This document shows, in pieces, positions 17,441 to 28,710 of a stretch of DNA of 64,000 bases; the first letter of the stretch is position 1, and every line of letters starts with the position of its first letter. A program made the translations under genes and the position numbers. Under the pieces are notes generated by a model that saw only the letters and a list, made by a program, of their open reading frames with translations, was not told the DNA's origin and searched no databases. Source of the stretch: Geodermatophilus tzadiensis (GTDB taxonomy: Bacteria; Actinomycetota; Actinomycetes; Mycobacteriales; Geodermatophilaceae); assembly GCF_003002915.1 (NCBI RefSeq), contig NZ_PVTG01000018.1, positions 1 through 64,000 on the forward strand, written 5' to 3'.

Positions 17441-18675
17441 CGGGTGTGTCCTCGGCGGGACGGAGCGCCGGGCATGGGACGGGCCCGCGCTGGGCAGAGG
17501 GGGTCTCCGCCCACCCGAGACCAGGAGGACCGCGTGCCGAGGTCGTTCCCCGCACCGCCGAGGGCAGCGGGAACCCTCGTGCCCGGCGTCGAGCGGATCG
17601 CCGTCCTGCGGGCCAACTTCCTCGGCGACCTGGTGCTGACGCTCCCGGCGCTGGCCGCGCTGCGGGCCGCCTACCCCGACGCGGAGGTCACCTACCTGGG
17701 CGCGCCGTGGCACCCGGGGCTGCTGGAGGGCCGGCCCGGACCGTGGGACCGGGTGGTCGTCGTCCCGCCGTGGCCGGGCGTCCGCGACGAGCCGGGCGCC
17801 TCGCGCGACACCGCCGAGGTGCGGGACTTCCTCGCCGCCCAGCGGGCGGAGGGCTACGACCTCGCGCTGCAGCTGCACGGCGGGGGCGGCAACTCCAACC
17901 CGCTGGTGTCCGCCCTCGGCGCCCGGGTGACCGCCGGTGCCCGCGACACCGGCGCCCCGGCCCTCGACCGCGACCTGCCCTACGCGCACGACCAGCACGA
18001 GGTGCTGCGCTGCCTGGAGGTGGCCGGGCTGGTCGGCGCCGTCCCGGTGGAGCTGCAGCCGCGGCTGGCCCTCACCCCGGCCGACGTCGCGGCCGCCGAC
18101 GCGGTGCTGCCCGCCGGACCCGGACCGCTGGTCGCGCTGCACCCCGGCGCCCAGGACCCGCGGCGCCGCTGGCCGGCCGGGTGCTTCGCCGCCGTCGCCG
18201 ACGCGCTGGCCGCCGAGGGCGTGCAGGTGGTGCTGGTCGGCTCCGGCGCCGACGACCGGCGGGCGGCCGACGCGATCCGCGCGGCGTCGTCGGCCCCGCT
18301 CCTGGACCTGGTCGGCCGGCTGTCGCTCGGCGCGCTGGCCGGCGTCCTGGCCCGCTGCCGGCTGGTGGTGGCCAACGACTCCGGGCCGCGGCACCTCGCC
18401 GAGGCCGTGGGGACGGCGACGGTCGGCGTCTTCCTCGAGCGCAACCTGCTCAACGCCGGCCCGCTCACCCGCCGGCGGCACCGCGTGGCCGTCTCCGCCC
18501 GCACCGACTGCCCCGTCTGCGGCACCGACCAGCGCCGGTCCCGCTGCGGGCACGACCGGTCACTGGTCGCCGACGTGCCGGTCGCGGCCGTGCTGACCGC
18601 CGCCCTCGACCTGCTCGAGGGCGGCGGCCCCGCCGTCTCCCCCGCCGCCGAGGACGGCCGGGAGCGGCGGCCGGG

Positions 18676-20070
<1,395 letters not shown>

Positions 20071-20277
20071 GAGCGGGGTGCTCCATCCGGCTGGCGGTCG
20101 GCGGCTGACCGGCCCACGGTAGTCGCCCGCGGCGCCGGGACCGCCCGCGGGACGGGGGCGTCGGCGGGCGGCGTCGCCGCAGGTCGTCTGGTGTCGCCGC
20201 CCGGCCCCGGGCACAGTGACCTCCCAGGCAGCGACGAGACGGCGGGGTCGAGCAGCGGCCGCGCCGGAGGAGGTCCG

Positions 20278-21735
20278 ATGACCAGGTCAGACCGCGCCGG
20301 CACCGTCGGGGACACGCCGGGCGGGGACGTCGCCGGCGCCTTCCCCACGCGCCACCACCCGCGCCCCGAGGTCCGGGACCTGCCCGAGGAGCCACGGCGG
20401 TACCTGCGGCTGATCGGTCCGGGCATCATCGCCGCCGGCGTCGGCCTGGCGTCCGGGGAGTTCATCCTCTACCCCTACATCGCCTCGCAGGTGGGGCTGG
20501 TCTTCGTCTGGGCGGCCCTCGTCGGGCTGCTCACCCAGTACTTCCTCAACATGGAGATCGAGCGGTACACGCTGGCCACCGGCGAGACCGCGCTCACCGG
20601 GTTCAGCCGGTTCTGGCGGCACTGGGGACTGGTCTTCGCGCTGCTCACCTACTTCGCCAACCTGTGGCCGGGGTGGTCGACGAGCTCGGCGACCCTGGTC
20701 ACCTACCTGGTCGGCGGGGAGCCGCGCTGGATCGCGATCGGCATGCTGGTGGCGATCGGCCTGATCCTCACCCTGGCCCCCGTGGTGTACGTGGCGCTCG
20801 AGCGGGCGCAGATGCTCAAGGTCGCCGCGGTGCTGGTCCTCTTCGCCGTCGCCGCGGTCGTGGCGGTGGGCGCCGCGGCGTGGTCCGACGTGCCCCAGGT
20901 GGTGACCCGGCCGCGCATCCCGGTCGAGGAGCTGGGCTTCGCGCTGCTGCTGGGCGCGCTGGCCTTCGCCGGTGGGGGCGGCGGGCAGAACCTCGTGCAG
21001 TCCAACTGGATCCGCGACAAGGGCTTCGGGATGGGCGCCTACGTGCCCCGGCTGGTCAGCCCGGTGACCGGTGAGCCGGAGGCGGTGCCGAGCACCGGGT
21101 ACGTGTTCGAGCCGACCCCGGACAACATGCGGCGGTGGCGCGGGTGGTGGCGCTTCGCCAACGTCGAGCAGCTGAGCACGTTCGTCCTGATCACCTTCGT
21201 CACCATCCTGTTCACCTCCCTCCTGGCGTACTCGACGGTCTTCGGCCGCGACGACGTCGCCAACGACATCGGCTTCATCGAGATCGAGGGCCAGGTGCTC
21301 GGCGAGCGGGTCGGCACCTGGTTCCAGTACTTCTTCTGGGCGGTCGGCGCGTTCGCGCTCTTCGCCGCCGCGCTCGGGATCGTCGACTACACCAGCCGGC
21401 TCGCCGCCGACGTCATCAAGACCTCGTACGCCCGGGACGCCAACGAGAGCAAGGTCTACTCGGGCCTGGTGTGGGGCCTGATCGCCATCGGCGTGGTCGT
21501 GCTGCTCGCCGGCCTCGACCAGCCCCTGGTGCTGCTGGTCATCTCCGCCGTCGTCGGCGGGTTCATGATGTTCGTCTACGCGGGCCTGCTGATCCTGGTC
21601 AACCGGAAGGTCCTGCCCGCACCGGTCCGAGTGCGCGGCGTGCGGCTGGCGGCCCTGGTCTGGGCGGTGCTGCTGTTCGGCACGCTGTCGGTGCTGACCT
21701 TCCGCGCGCAGCTGCAGACCCTCTTCGGCGGCTGA
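20278..21735 (+). CDS. Nramp-family transporter lacking the DPGN motif
   Basis: 485 residues from ATG 20278, with GGAGGAGG upstream. About 11 hydrophobic helices in an Nramp/LeuT arrangement. Canonical Nramp metal carriers have DPGN in helix 1 and MPHN in helix 6. Here helix 1 reads [20 protein letters not shown] and helix 6 reads [18 protein letters not shown], so the metal-binding Asp-Asn and Met-His are absent. It belongs to an actinobacterial Nramp-related branch whose substrate is unknown. A divalent metal, proton-coupled role should not be assumed. A hydrophilic 60-residue insertion ([17 protein letters not shown]) is on one face. Confidence 0.85.
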   Translation: MTRSDRAGTVGDTPGGDVAGAFPTRHHPRPEVRDLPEEPRRYLRLIGPGIIAAGVGLASGEFILYPYIASQVGLVFVWAALVGLLTQYFLNMEIERYTLATGETALTGFSRFWRHWGLVFALLTYFANLWPGWSTSSATLVTYLVGGEPRWIAIGMLVAIGLILTLAPVVYVALERAQMLKVAAVLVLFAVAAVVAVGAAAWSDVPQVVTRPRIPVEELGFALLLGALAFAGGGGGQNLVQSNWIRDKGFGMGAYVPRLVSPVTGEPEAVPSTGYVFEPTPDNMRRWRGWWRFANVEQLSTFVLITFVTILFTSLLAYSTVFGRDDVANDIGFIEIEGQVLGERVGTWFQYFFWAVGAFALFAAALGIVDYTSRLAADVIKTSYARDANESKVYSGLVWGLIAIGVVVLLAGLDQPLVLLVISAVVGGFMMFVYAGLLILVNRKVLPAPVRVRGVRLAALVWAVLLFGTLSVLTFRAQLQTLFGG

Positions 21736-21745
21736 CGGCGGCCGG

Positions 21746-22705
21746 TCAGGCCTGGGCGTACCCGCAGACGGTCGGCCGGCCCTCGTCGGCGACGGTGACC
21801 ACGAACGAGACCTGCGCACCGGTGTCGAGGGTGACGTCGAAGGTGACCTCGTCGACGTCGCCCGCGGCCGCCGCGCCGGTGGCCGAGCCCTCGACGATCC
21901 GCCCGCCGAGGAAGGCGTCGAAGTCGGCCAGCAGCGCGTCGGGGTCGGCGAGCTGTGCCTGCCCGTCGGTGCACAGGTCGGCGTAGGCCGCCTCGCCGTC
22001 GCGGTCGACCACCGCCTGCACCCACGCGGCCGCGAAGTCCGGGCTCTCGGGGAGGTTCAACTCCCCCGTCCCGCCGCCACCGCCACCGCCGGTGGGCGCG
22101 CCGGCGCCGCCGCCGAACCCGCCCTCGCCCGTGGGGCCGGCCGACGTCGACGGCGCCGGGGAGGTGGAGGTGGTGGAGGTAGTCGACGGCGCGGGCGTCG
22201 ACCGGCTCGTGGGTGCGGCGGCGGGTCCGTCGTCCCCGCGGGTGAGCAGCACCGCGGCCAGGACGCCGCCGGCGACGAGCAGGACGCCCAGTGCCACGAG
22301 CAGGGCGACCAGCGGGCCGCGGCTCCTCCTCGGCCGCTGCGGCGGCGGGCCGTACCCGGGGCCGCCGTAGCCGGGGGCGCCGTAGCCCGGAGCGCCCTGG
22401 CCGGGCCCGCCCGGCGGGCCGTACGGCGGCGGGCCCCAGGACGCCTGCTGGCCGTAGGGCGGCTGCTGGCCCCAGGCCGGCTGCTGGCCGTACGGGGGCT
22501 GCTGGCCCCAGGGAGCCTGCCCCGGCGCCGGTGGCTGCTGCGGTACCGGGCCGCCGAGCCGCAGGGTGGGGTCCCGCTGCTCCGGCGGACCGCCGGGCAG
22601 CCGGTCGGTGGGCTCGTCGGGCACCGCCGGACGCCCCGGGACGGGCGGGAGGCGGGCCTCGCGCGTGCGGTCGGGCGGCGTCCCGTCCTGCGGCGGCTGG
22701 GTCAT
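21746..22705 (-). CDS. proline/glycine-rich membrane protein with extracytoplasmic domain
   Basis: 319 residues. A long cytoplasmic low-complexity region has repeats of the type WGQQPPYGQQP and PGYGAPGYGGP (residues about 60-130). One membrane helix follows (PLVALLVALGVLLVAGGVLAAV), then a Ser/Thr/Pro linker and a C-terminal NTF2-like domain (SPDFAAAWVQAVVDRDGEAAYADLC) with two cysteines that could pair. Such Pro/Gly/Tyr-rich tails in actinobacteria are often kinase substrates. A PknB-type kinase with a matching tail lies 0.5 kb away. Convergent with the Nramp relative, ten bases apart. Confidence 0.75.
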   Translation of the reverse strand: MTQPPQDGTPPDRTREARLPPVPGRPAVPDEPTDRLPGGPPEQRDPTLRLGGPVPQQPPAPGQAPWGQQPPYGQQPAWGQQPPYGQQASWGPPPYGPPGGPGQGAPGYGAPGYGGPGYGPPPQRPRRSRGPLVALLVALGVLLVAGGVLAAVLLTRGDDGPAAAPTSRSTPAPSTTSTTSTSPAPSTSAGPTGEGGFGGGAGAPTGGGGGGGTGELNLPESPDFAAAWVQAVVDRDGEAAYADLCTDGQAQLADPDALLADFDAFLGGRIVEGSATGAAAAGDVDEVTFDVTLDTGAQVSFVVTVADEGRPTVCGYAQA

Positions 22706-22745
22706 CGCCTGTCCTCCCGGGCCTGCTCGTCCTGTCCGACGCAGG

Positions 22746-23048
22746 CTACGCACCCCCGTCGCCCGGGGAGTCCCGCAGCGGCAGGAAGGCGCCGGGCTCG
22801 TCGACGGCGTGCAGCCACACCGGCGCCCCCGCCACCTTGACCTCGGCGGCCGAGAGCGCGCGGCGGTAGGAGCCCACGCCGTCCCACCGGGTCACCAGCG
22901 CCCACAGCCCCGGGTCGTCGGCGCAGCGGCCGGACTCACCGCCGAGGAAGCCAGGCCGGGCGGCGAGGGCCGCGAGCAGCCGGTCGAGGTCGGCGGGCAG
23001 GCCGGCCGCCGACGCCTGGGACACCCGCAGCCGGGTCACCGCGAACAC
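22746..23048 (-). CDS. antibiotic biosynthesis monooxygenase-like (dimeric alpha-beta barrel) protein
   Basis: 100 residues from GTG 23048. The order of a first strand (VFAVTRLRVSQ), helix (DLDRLLAALAARPGFLGG), then RCADDPGLWALVTRWDGVGSYRRALS fits the ferredoxin-like ABM fold seen in monooxygenases and heme-degrading proteins. Catalytic residues are not conserved enough to predict an activity. Longer upstream starts in the same frame exist, but they would add an unconserved tail. It is divergent from the kinase gene. Confidence 0.65.
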   Translation of the reverse strand: MFAVTRLRVSQASAAGLPADLDRLLAALAARPGFLGGESGRCADDPGLWALVTRWDGVGSYRRALSAAEVKVAGAPVWLHAVDEPGAFLPLRDSPGDGGA

Positions 23049-23230
23049 CGGCCCATCGTGCCGCAGCGCGCGGACGCCGACGGCTCCGACGGCGGGCGCG
23101 GTGACGGTCCGCTCCACCGCGACGACGGTGCTGGCCGGGCCCGGGTCGCCGTCCCTAGACTCCGCCGACGACCCCGCACCGGACGCCGGATCCGACGAGC
23201 ACCCCGGCTGCGGCACACGGAGGACGACCG

Positions 23231-25063
23231 GTGGAGTTGCAACAGTTCGGCCCCTACCGCATCGAGGCGCTGCTCGGCCGCGGCGGGATGGGCGAGGTCT
23301 ACCGCGCCTTCGACACCGAGCACGACCGCACGGTGGCGCTGAAGGTGCTCTCCGAGCACCTGGCGGCCGACACGGGCTACCGGGAGCGCTTCCGGCGCGA
23401 GGCGCACCTGGCCGCCCGCCTCAACGAGCCGCACATCGTGCCCATCCACCGCTACGGGGAGGTCGAGGGCCGGCTGTTCCTCGACATGCGTCTGGTGCCC
23501 GGCCGCGACGTCGCCGCGGTGCTGGCCGAGGAGGGGCCGATGAGCCCCGAGCGGGCGGTGTCGGTGGTCGGCCAGATCGCCCGGGCGCTGGACGCCGCGC
23601 ACGCCGACGGCCTGGTGCACCGCGACGTCAAGCCGTCGAACGTGCTGCTCACCGGCACCGGCGACGACGAGTTCGTCTACCTCGTCGACTTCGGCATCGC
23701 CCGGTCGACGTCGGACGCGCAGGGCCCGGCGCTCACCCAGACCGGCGCGGCGCTCGGGTCGTTCGACTACATGGCGCCCGAGCGCTTCCTCGAGAGGCCG
23801 ATCGACCGGCGGGTCGACGTCTACGCCCTGGCCTGCGTGCTCTTCGAGTGCCTCACCGCGCGCCGCCCGTTCACCGGCGACGGGTTGGCCACGCTGATGT
23901 ACGCCCACCTCAACACCACGCCGCCGCCGCCGTCGGCTCTGCGTCCGGGCCTGCCCCGGGCGCTCGACGACGTGGTCGCCCGCGGGCTGGCCAAGGAGCC
24001 CGGCGAGCGGTACGCGAGCTGCGGCGAGCTGGCCGCGGCGGCGCGGGCGGCACTCGCCTCGGTGGGCGTGGCGGCCCGGCCCGAGGCGGCCCCGCCGACG
24101 GCGGTCACGCCGCTGCCGGTGCGGCCGCAGACCGTGGGCTTCGGGGCCACCGGCTACGGTCCGCCGTCCTCCCCCGGGGTCCCCGCGGCCGGCTACGGGC
24201 CGCCGTCGAGCCCCGGCCTGCCCACCGCGTTCGGCCCGCCGTCGAACCCGGGCCCGCCCGTGGGCTACGGCCCGCCGTCGAACCCCGGCCCGTCCGTCGG
24301 GTACGGCCCGCCGTCGAACCCGGGCCCGTCCGCCGGCTACGGCCCGCCGCCGGGTCCGGGCTTCCCGCCCGCGGGTCCGGGCTTCCCGTCGCCGGGTGGG
24401 GCGTCGCCCTCCGGACAGCGCAGGAGCACCAGGCTGCCGGTGGTCCTGGCCGGGCTCGCGGCGGTCGTCGTGCTCGCCGTCGTGGCGGTCGTCGCCCTCG
24501 CCGGCCGGTCGGGTGACACCACGACCGACACCCCCCAGGCCGGCGGCAGCAGCGGACAGGCCGGGACCTCGAGCGGCGCGGGCGCCACCACCGACCCCGA
24601 GCCCGACCCGGAGGAGCAGCTGCGCGCCGTGCTGCCGGCCGGTTTCGACGCCGCCTCCTGCACGACGCAGGGCGCCGCCGGTGACGGCGACCTCGCCGCC
24701 CTGCAGTGCGGCGCGGCGCGGCAGCAGCCCGGCCCGCAGGTCGCCTTCTTCTACCTCTACGAGGACGGCGCCGCGGTCGACGCGGTGTTCGTCTCCGACG
24801 TGACCGGCGTCGGGCTCTCCCCGCTCGGCAGCACCGACTGCCCCGACGCCCAGGGCTACCGCGGGTACGACGGCCCCGACGGGGAGCTCGCCGGTCGGGT
24901 GGCCTGCTGGGTCGACGACGAGGGCGACGCCAACCTCGCCTGGACCCAGGACGACGTCGCCGCGGAGGGGCACGTGGTGGTCGCCGGCGGCGGCGAGGCC
25001 GGGCTGGCCGACCTGTGGACCTGGTGGAACGACGCCGACCAGAGCGACTTCCGGGCCGGCTGA
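23231..25063 (+). CDS. PknB-type transmembrane serine/threonine protein kinase
   Basis: 610 residues from GTG 23231. The N-terminal 275 residues are a complete Hanks kinase: GRGGMGEVY glycine loop, catalytic K38 in [19 protein letters not shown] catalytic loop, LVDFGIAR metal loop, and DYMAPER substrate loop. A Pro/Gly/Tyr-rich spacer ([10 protein letters not shown] repeats, about 310-395) leads to one membrane helix ([20 protein letters not shown]). The extracellular C-terminal part has several cysteines ([27 protein letters not shown]) and no PASTA repeats. The sensor therefore does not look like a peptidoglycan-binding one. A strong hairpin follows the stop. Confidence 0.93.
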   Translation: MELQQFGPYRIEALLGRGGMGEVYRAFDTEHDRTVALKVLSEHLAADTGYRERFRREAHLAARLNEPHIVPIHRYGEVEGRLFLDMRLVPGRDVAAVLAEEGPMSPERAVSVVGQIARALDAAHADGLVHRDVKPSNVLLTGTGDDEFVYLVDFGIARSTSDAQGPALTQTGAALGSFDYMAPERFLERPIDRRVDVYALACVLFECLTARRPFTGDGLATLMYAHLNTTPPPPSALRPGLPRALDDVVARGLAKEPGERYASCGELAAAARAALASVGVAARPEAAPPTAVTPLPVRPQTVGFGATGYGPPSSPGVPAAGYGPPSSPGLPTAFGPPSNPGPPVGYGPPSNPGPSVGYGPPSNPGPSAGYGPPPGPGFPPAGPGFPSPGGASPSGQRRSTRLPVVLAGLAAVVVLAVVAVVALAGRSGDTTTDTPQAGGSSGQAGTSSGAGATTDPEPDPEEQLRAVLPAGFDAASCTTQGAAGDGDLAALQCGAARQQPGPQVAFFYLYEDGAAVDAVFVSDVTGVGLSPLGSTDCPDAQGYRGYDGPDGELAGRVACWVDDEGDANLAWTQDDVAAEGHVVVAGGGEAGLADLWTWWNDADQSDFRAG

Positions 25064-25075
25064 ACAGGACCGCCA

Positions 25076-25121
25076 CGACGAGGGCCCGTCCCCACCGGCC
25101 GGTGGGGACGGGCCCTCGTCG
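25076..25121. terminator. long bidirectional terminator hairpin
   Basis: Two perfectly complementary 23-nt arms abut at 25098/25099 with no spacer; a hairpin of about 21 bp with a tight turn results. It lies between the convergent kinase genes (stops at 25063 and 25131) and can stop transcription both ways. Confidence 0.85.
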
Positions 25122-25130
25122 CGTGCGGGC

Positions 25131-25976
25131 TCAGGCGCGGACGCCGCCCAGCGCCGCCGCGGCCAGCCGGTCGAGCCGCAGCGCCACCTGCTCGGCGGTC
25201 GGCGGGCGCTGCCCCACCGGGGCCAGGCACTCCGACACCAGCGCGGCCTCGTCGTCGGTCAGACCCGGGCTGATCGCGGGCTCGGCGCTCATCACCCGGC
25301 GGATGGCCAGCAGCGGCTCGCCGTCGGGCAGCTCGCCGTAGAGGCCGGTGCCGGTCAGCGCCCGGTTGAGCGTGGCGCCCAGGGCGAACACCTCCGTGGC
25401 GCGCGACGGGCGGTCGCCGCGCAGCAGCGCCGGGTCCAGGTACTCCACCGAGGCGGCGCTGGCCATGCCGGTCAGGGTCACGCCCGGGGCGAGGTAGCGC
25501 GCCAGGCCCAGGTCGGAGAGCTTGCCGCCCTCGTCGGTGAGCAGGACGTTGGCCGGCTTGATGTCGCCGTGGGTGAGGCCGGCCTCGTGCAGGGCGTGCG
25601 CGGCGTGCGCGGCGTGCGCCACCGCCCGCAGCACCTCGCCGCGGCTCAGCGGCCGGGCCGGCGCGGCCAGCGAGCCGAGCGGGCAGTACTCCATCGCGTA
25701 CAGGAAGCTGTCCTGCAGCACCGCGTCGTAGACCCGGACCAGGTAGGGCGAGGCCACCTGCGCGAACGCCCGCAGCTCGCGCACCCCGCGCTCGTAGGCC
25801 TGCTCGCTGTGCGTGCCGGTGAAGACCTTGACCGCGACGTACTCGTCGGGCAGCCCGAGGCGGGCCGGCGGGCGGGCGAGGTAGAAGCGGCCGTTGTTGC
25901 CCTCCCCCAGCACGCGGACCACCTGGTAGTCCGCGATGTTGGCGGGCGCCGCGCCCACCAGGCCGACGGCATCCAT
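25131..25976 (-). CDS. protein kinase-like protein with HGD and DLG motifs
   Basis: 281 residues, soluble, no membrane segment. Kinase order is intact: VLGEGNNGRFYLA loop, VAVKVFTG lysine, EYCPLGSL hinge. The catalytic loop reads THGDIKPANVLL (HGD for HRD) and the metal loop KLSDLGLARY (DLG for DFG). HGD kinases usually phosphorylate small molecules or act as atypical protein kinases. A long loop then SVEYLDPALLRG follows. Asp in HGD and in DLG are both present, so activity is plausible. Tail to tail with the PknB-type kinase. ATG start at 25976. Confidence 0.88.
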   Translation of the reverse strand: MDAVGLVGAAPANIADYQVVRVLGEGNNGRFYLARPPARLGLPDEYVAVKVFTGTHSEQAYERGVRELRAFAQVASPYLVRVYDAVLQDSFLYAMEYCPLGSLAAPARPLSRGEVLRAVAHAAHAAHALHEAGLTHGDIKPANVLLTDEGGKLSDLGLARYLAPGVTLTGMASAASVEYLDPALLRGDRPSRATEVFALGATLNRALTGTGLYGELPDGEPLLAIRRVMSAEPAISPGLTDDEAALVSECLAPVGQRPPTAEQVALRLDRLAAAALGGVRA

Positions 25977-26244
25977 CCACGTCCTCCTGAACTCTGTTGC
26001 TCCCCGGCCCAGCCGGGACGCCGCTGGTGCGCGGCAGCGGGTCAGTGTGCCGCCCGCCCCGCGGTCCCGGAAGCCGTTCGCGCCCGCCGCCGTCCCGCGT
26101 CCGCGAACCCCCTACGCGGTGCCGGCCGGGGCTAGCATCCGCGCCCGCACCGCCCGGGTCCCCCGGCGGGACGGGGTCGTCGCGGCCCTGCCCGCAGGCG
26201 TCCGGGCACCGTGACCCGGACACCTCGACACCCCCGGAGCAGCC

Positions 26245-28371
26245 GTGGAGCCGCGCCCCGTCGCAGAGATCATCGCCTACGTCTTCATCGACCTGGCGGT
26301 GATCATGGTGATCGCCCGGCTCATGGGCCGGCTGGCGGTCAAGGTCGGCCAGCCCGCCGTCGTCGGCGAGATCGTCGCCGGCATCATGCTCGGCCCGACC
26401 CTGCTGGGCGCCCTGCCCGGCGACCTGGACACCCTGCTGTTCCCGCCCGACATCCGGCCGTTCCTCAACGTGCTGGCGCAGCTGGGCCTGGTCCTGTTCA
26501 TGTTCCTCATCGGCCTCGAGGTCGACCTGTCGTTCATCCGCGGCCGGGAGAAGGTCGCCGTCTCGGTGTCGATGGCCTCAATCCTGCTGCCGTTCGCGCT
26601 CGGGGTGCTGCTGGCCACCTACCTGCACACCCACCACGACGTCTTCACCGCGGCGGACGGCGCGACGTCGGTGATCCCGTTCCTCGGGTTCGCGCTGTTC
26701 CTGGGCGTGGCCATGTCGATCACGGCGTTCCCGGTGCTGGCCCGCATCCTGGCCGAGCGGCAGATGCACCGGATCCCCACCGGGGTGCTGGCACTGGCCT
26801 GCGCCGCCGTCGACGACGTCCTGGCCTGGTGCCTGCTGGCCGTCGTCGTGGCGATCGTGGCGGCGAGCTCGTTCACCGGCGTGGTGCTGATCCTGGGCCT
26901 GTCGATCGTCTTCGCCCTGGTGATGTTCCTGGTCGTCAAGCCGCTGCTGCGGGTGCTGGTGACGACCTACGAGCGGCTGGGGCAGCTGACGCCGGAGATG
27001 CTCGCCGGCGTGCTCATCGGCATCCTCGCCAGCGCGTGGGTGGCCGAGGAGATCGGCATCCACTTCATCTTCGGGGCGTTCCTGTTCGGCGTCGTCATGC
27101 CGCGCAAGGGCGCGGCGCGGCTCAACCACGAGATCATCGACCGGCTCGAGCAGGTCAGCGTGCTGCTCCTGCTGCCGGTGTTCTTCGTGGTCACCGGCCT
27201 CAACGTCGACGTCGGCGCGATCGACCTGACCGGCGTGGGCGAGCTGGCGCTGATCCTGCTGGTCGCGATCTCCGGCAAGTTCGTCGGCGCGTTCGCCGCG
27301 GCCCGCGCGCAGCGCGTCCCGCGGCGGCAGGCCACCGCCCTGGCGACGCTGATGAACACCCGCGGGCTCACCGAACTGGTCATCCTCAACATCGGCGTGC
27401 AGCAGGGCGTCCTCGACGGCGAGATGTTCACCCTGATGGTGATCATGGCCGTGGTGACGACGGTGATGGCCTCGCCGCTGCTCAACGTCATCTACCCGAA
27501 GCGGATCCTGCAGCGCGACATCGCGGCGGCCGAGCGGGCCGAGATGGGGCTGACCGACGCCTACACCGTCGTGGTGGTCGTCGACGACCTCGACCGCGAC
27601 ACCGGCCTGGTCGACCTCGCCTGCGACCTCGTCGGCCGCGAGCGGCCGGCCCAGGTCGTGCTCACCCGGGTGGTGCGCCGGTCGCGGCCCAAGCCGGAGG
27701 TGTCCAGCGGCCTGGGTGCCGACCTCGAGCTCATGGCGACCGTGGCCGGCGAGCTGCGGACGCTGGCCCGCCGTGTCGAGGAGCGCGGCCTGCGGGCCTC
27801 GGTGGCCTCGCGCTTCAGCGAGGACCCGTGGGCCGAGGTCGCCGACCTGGCCGGCAGCAGTGCGGCCGACGTGGTGCTCGTGCGCAGCGGCTGGGGCATC
27901 GCCGAGGGAGCGCTCGCCGCCGGGACGGGCACCCCGTGGCCGCCGTCGCTGCACGGGTCGGTGGTCGTGGTCTCCGGTGAACTGGGCGAGGCCGGGCTGC
28001 AGCCGGGCGGGCCGGTCGCCGTGGTGCAGGACGCCGACGCCGACGGCCGCGCGGCCCTGCGGGTGGCCGCGCACGCGGCGGTCGGCAGGTCGGCGCTGCT
28101 GCAGCTGCGGTCCGGCGGCCGGCGCGGGGTCCGGCGCACCGTCGCCGACTCGCTGCGCCGGGCGGGGGTGCACGTCGCCGCCGACGCCGAGGCGCTCCCG
28201 GCGCTGCTGGTCGCCCCCGCCGGTGCGGCGCCGGTGCCGGCCGCGGACGACCTGACGCCGATCCTGCTGGTGCACGCCGGCACCGCCGACGCCGACCGCG
28301 ACATGGACGAGACGCTGGCCGCCCTCGCCCCCGCCGCCCGTCCGGGGACGCCCCGCGCCGAGTCGGTCTGA
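26245..28371 (+). CDS. CPA2-family cation:proton antiporter (KefB/NapA-like)
   Basis: 708 residues from GTG 26245. Residues about 10-410 are the sodium/hydrogen exchanger domain with about 12 helices: VGEIVAGIMLGPTLLG, FLIGLEVDLSFIRG, MSITAFPVLARILAE, and VDDVLAWCLLAVVVAIV with paired aspartates that bind the cation and proton. MNTRGLTELVILNIG is also typical. The last 290 residues are soluble with two Rossmann-like, universal-stress-protein-type halves (LVRSGWGIAEGAL; LLVHAGTADADRD), presumably regulatory. It probably exports Na+ or K+ and helps pH or osmotic homeostasis. Confidence 0.92.
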   Translation: MEPRPVAEIIAYVFIDLAVIMVIARLMGRLAVKVGQPAVVGEIVAGIMLGPTLLGALPGDLDTLLFPPDIRPFLNVLAQLGLVLFMFLIGLEVDLSFIRGREKVAVSVSMASILLPFALGVLLATYLHTHHDVFTAADGATSVIPFLGFALFLGVAMSITAFPVLARILAERQMHRIPTGVLALACAAVDDVLAWCLLAVVVAIVAASSFTGVVLILGLSIVFALVMFLVVKPLLRVLVTTYERLGQLTPEMLAGVLIGILASAWVAEEIGIHFIFGAFLFGVVMPRKGAARLNHEIIDRLEQVSVLLLLPVFFVVTGLNVDVGAIDLTGVGELALILLVAISGKFVGAFAAARAQRVPRRQATALATLMNTRGLTELVILNIGVQQGVLDGEMFTLMVIMAVVTTVMASPLLNVIYPKRILQRDIAAAERAEMGLTDAYTVVVVVDDLDRDTGLVDLACDLVGRERPAQVVLTRVVRRSRPKPEVSSGLGADLELMATVAGELRTLARRVEERGLRASVASRFSEDPWAEVADLAGSSAADVVLVRSGWGIAEGALAAGTGTPWPPSLHGSVVVVSGELGEAGLQPGGPVAVVQDADADGRAALRVAAHAAVGRSALLQLRSGGRRGVRRTVADSLRRAGVHVAADAEALPALLVAPAGAAPVPAADDLTPILLVHAGTADADRDMDETLAALAPAARPGTPRAESV

Positions 28372-28378
28372 ACCCCGC

Positions 28379-28421
28379 CGTCGGAGCCCGCGTCACCCGC
28401 CGGGGGGCGCGGGCTCCGACG
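28379..28421. terminator. hairpin downstream of the antiporter gene
   Basis: Perfect 14-bp stem: CGTCGGAGCCCGCG pairs with CGCGGGCTCCGACG across a 15-nt loop, eight bases after the antiporter stop codon. Confidence 0.75.
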
Positions 28422-28465
28422 CGTCCGGGCGCTGCCGCGGGGGCACCTGTCCTCGCGGCGCTCGG

Positions 28466-28630
28466 TCGTGCTCTGCCCCGCCACCGTGGGCAGAGCACGA
28501 GGAACGGCGGCTGACCTCCGTGGTTCTCCCTCGTGCTCTGCCCCGCCACCGTGGGCAGAGCACGAGGAACGGCGGCTGACCTCCGTGGTTCTCCCTCGTG
28601 CTCTGCCCCGCCGGCGTGGGCAGAGCACGA
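28466..28630. repeat. cluster of three palindromic units in a 65-bp tandem repeat
   Basis: Units at 28466-28500, 28531-28565 and 28596-28630 each have arms TCGTGCTCTGCCC and GGGCAGAGCACGA around a 9-nt loop. Units one and two are identical and followed by identical 30-bp spacers. The third differs only in the loop (ccgccggcg-type). A fourth copy is at 56916-56962. All lie in gene-free space past 3' ends, like REP/terminator-type dispersed repeats. Confidence 0.9.
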
Positions 28631-28665
28631 CCGGGCGCCGGAGGTGCCCAGGCCCCGGACGCAGC

Positions 28666-28697
28666 GGCGCCCGCCTCCCGGGTGGGAGGCGGGCGCC
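28666..28697 (-). terminator. hairpin downstream of the FHA gene
   Basis: Perfect 14-bp stem GGCGCCCGCCTCCC / GGGAGGCGGGCGCC with a 4-nt loop, thirteen bases beyond the FHA-protein stop on the minus strand. Confidence 0.75.
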
Positions 28698-28710
28698 GGG
28701 ACCGGTGCGG

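Noticed and set aside
28466..28630. CRISPR-like repetition
   Set aside because: Only two full units with identical spacers and a third palindrome; repeats are perfect hairpins and no cas gene is near.
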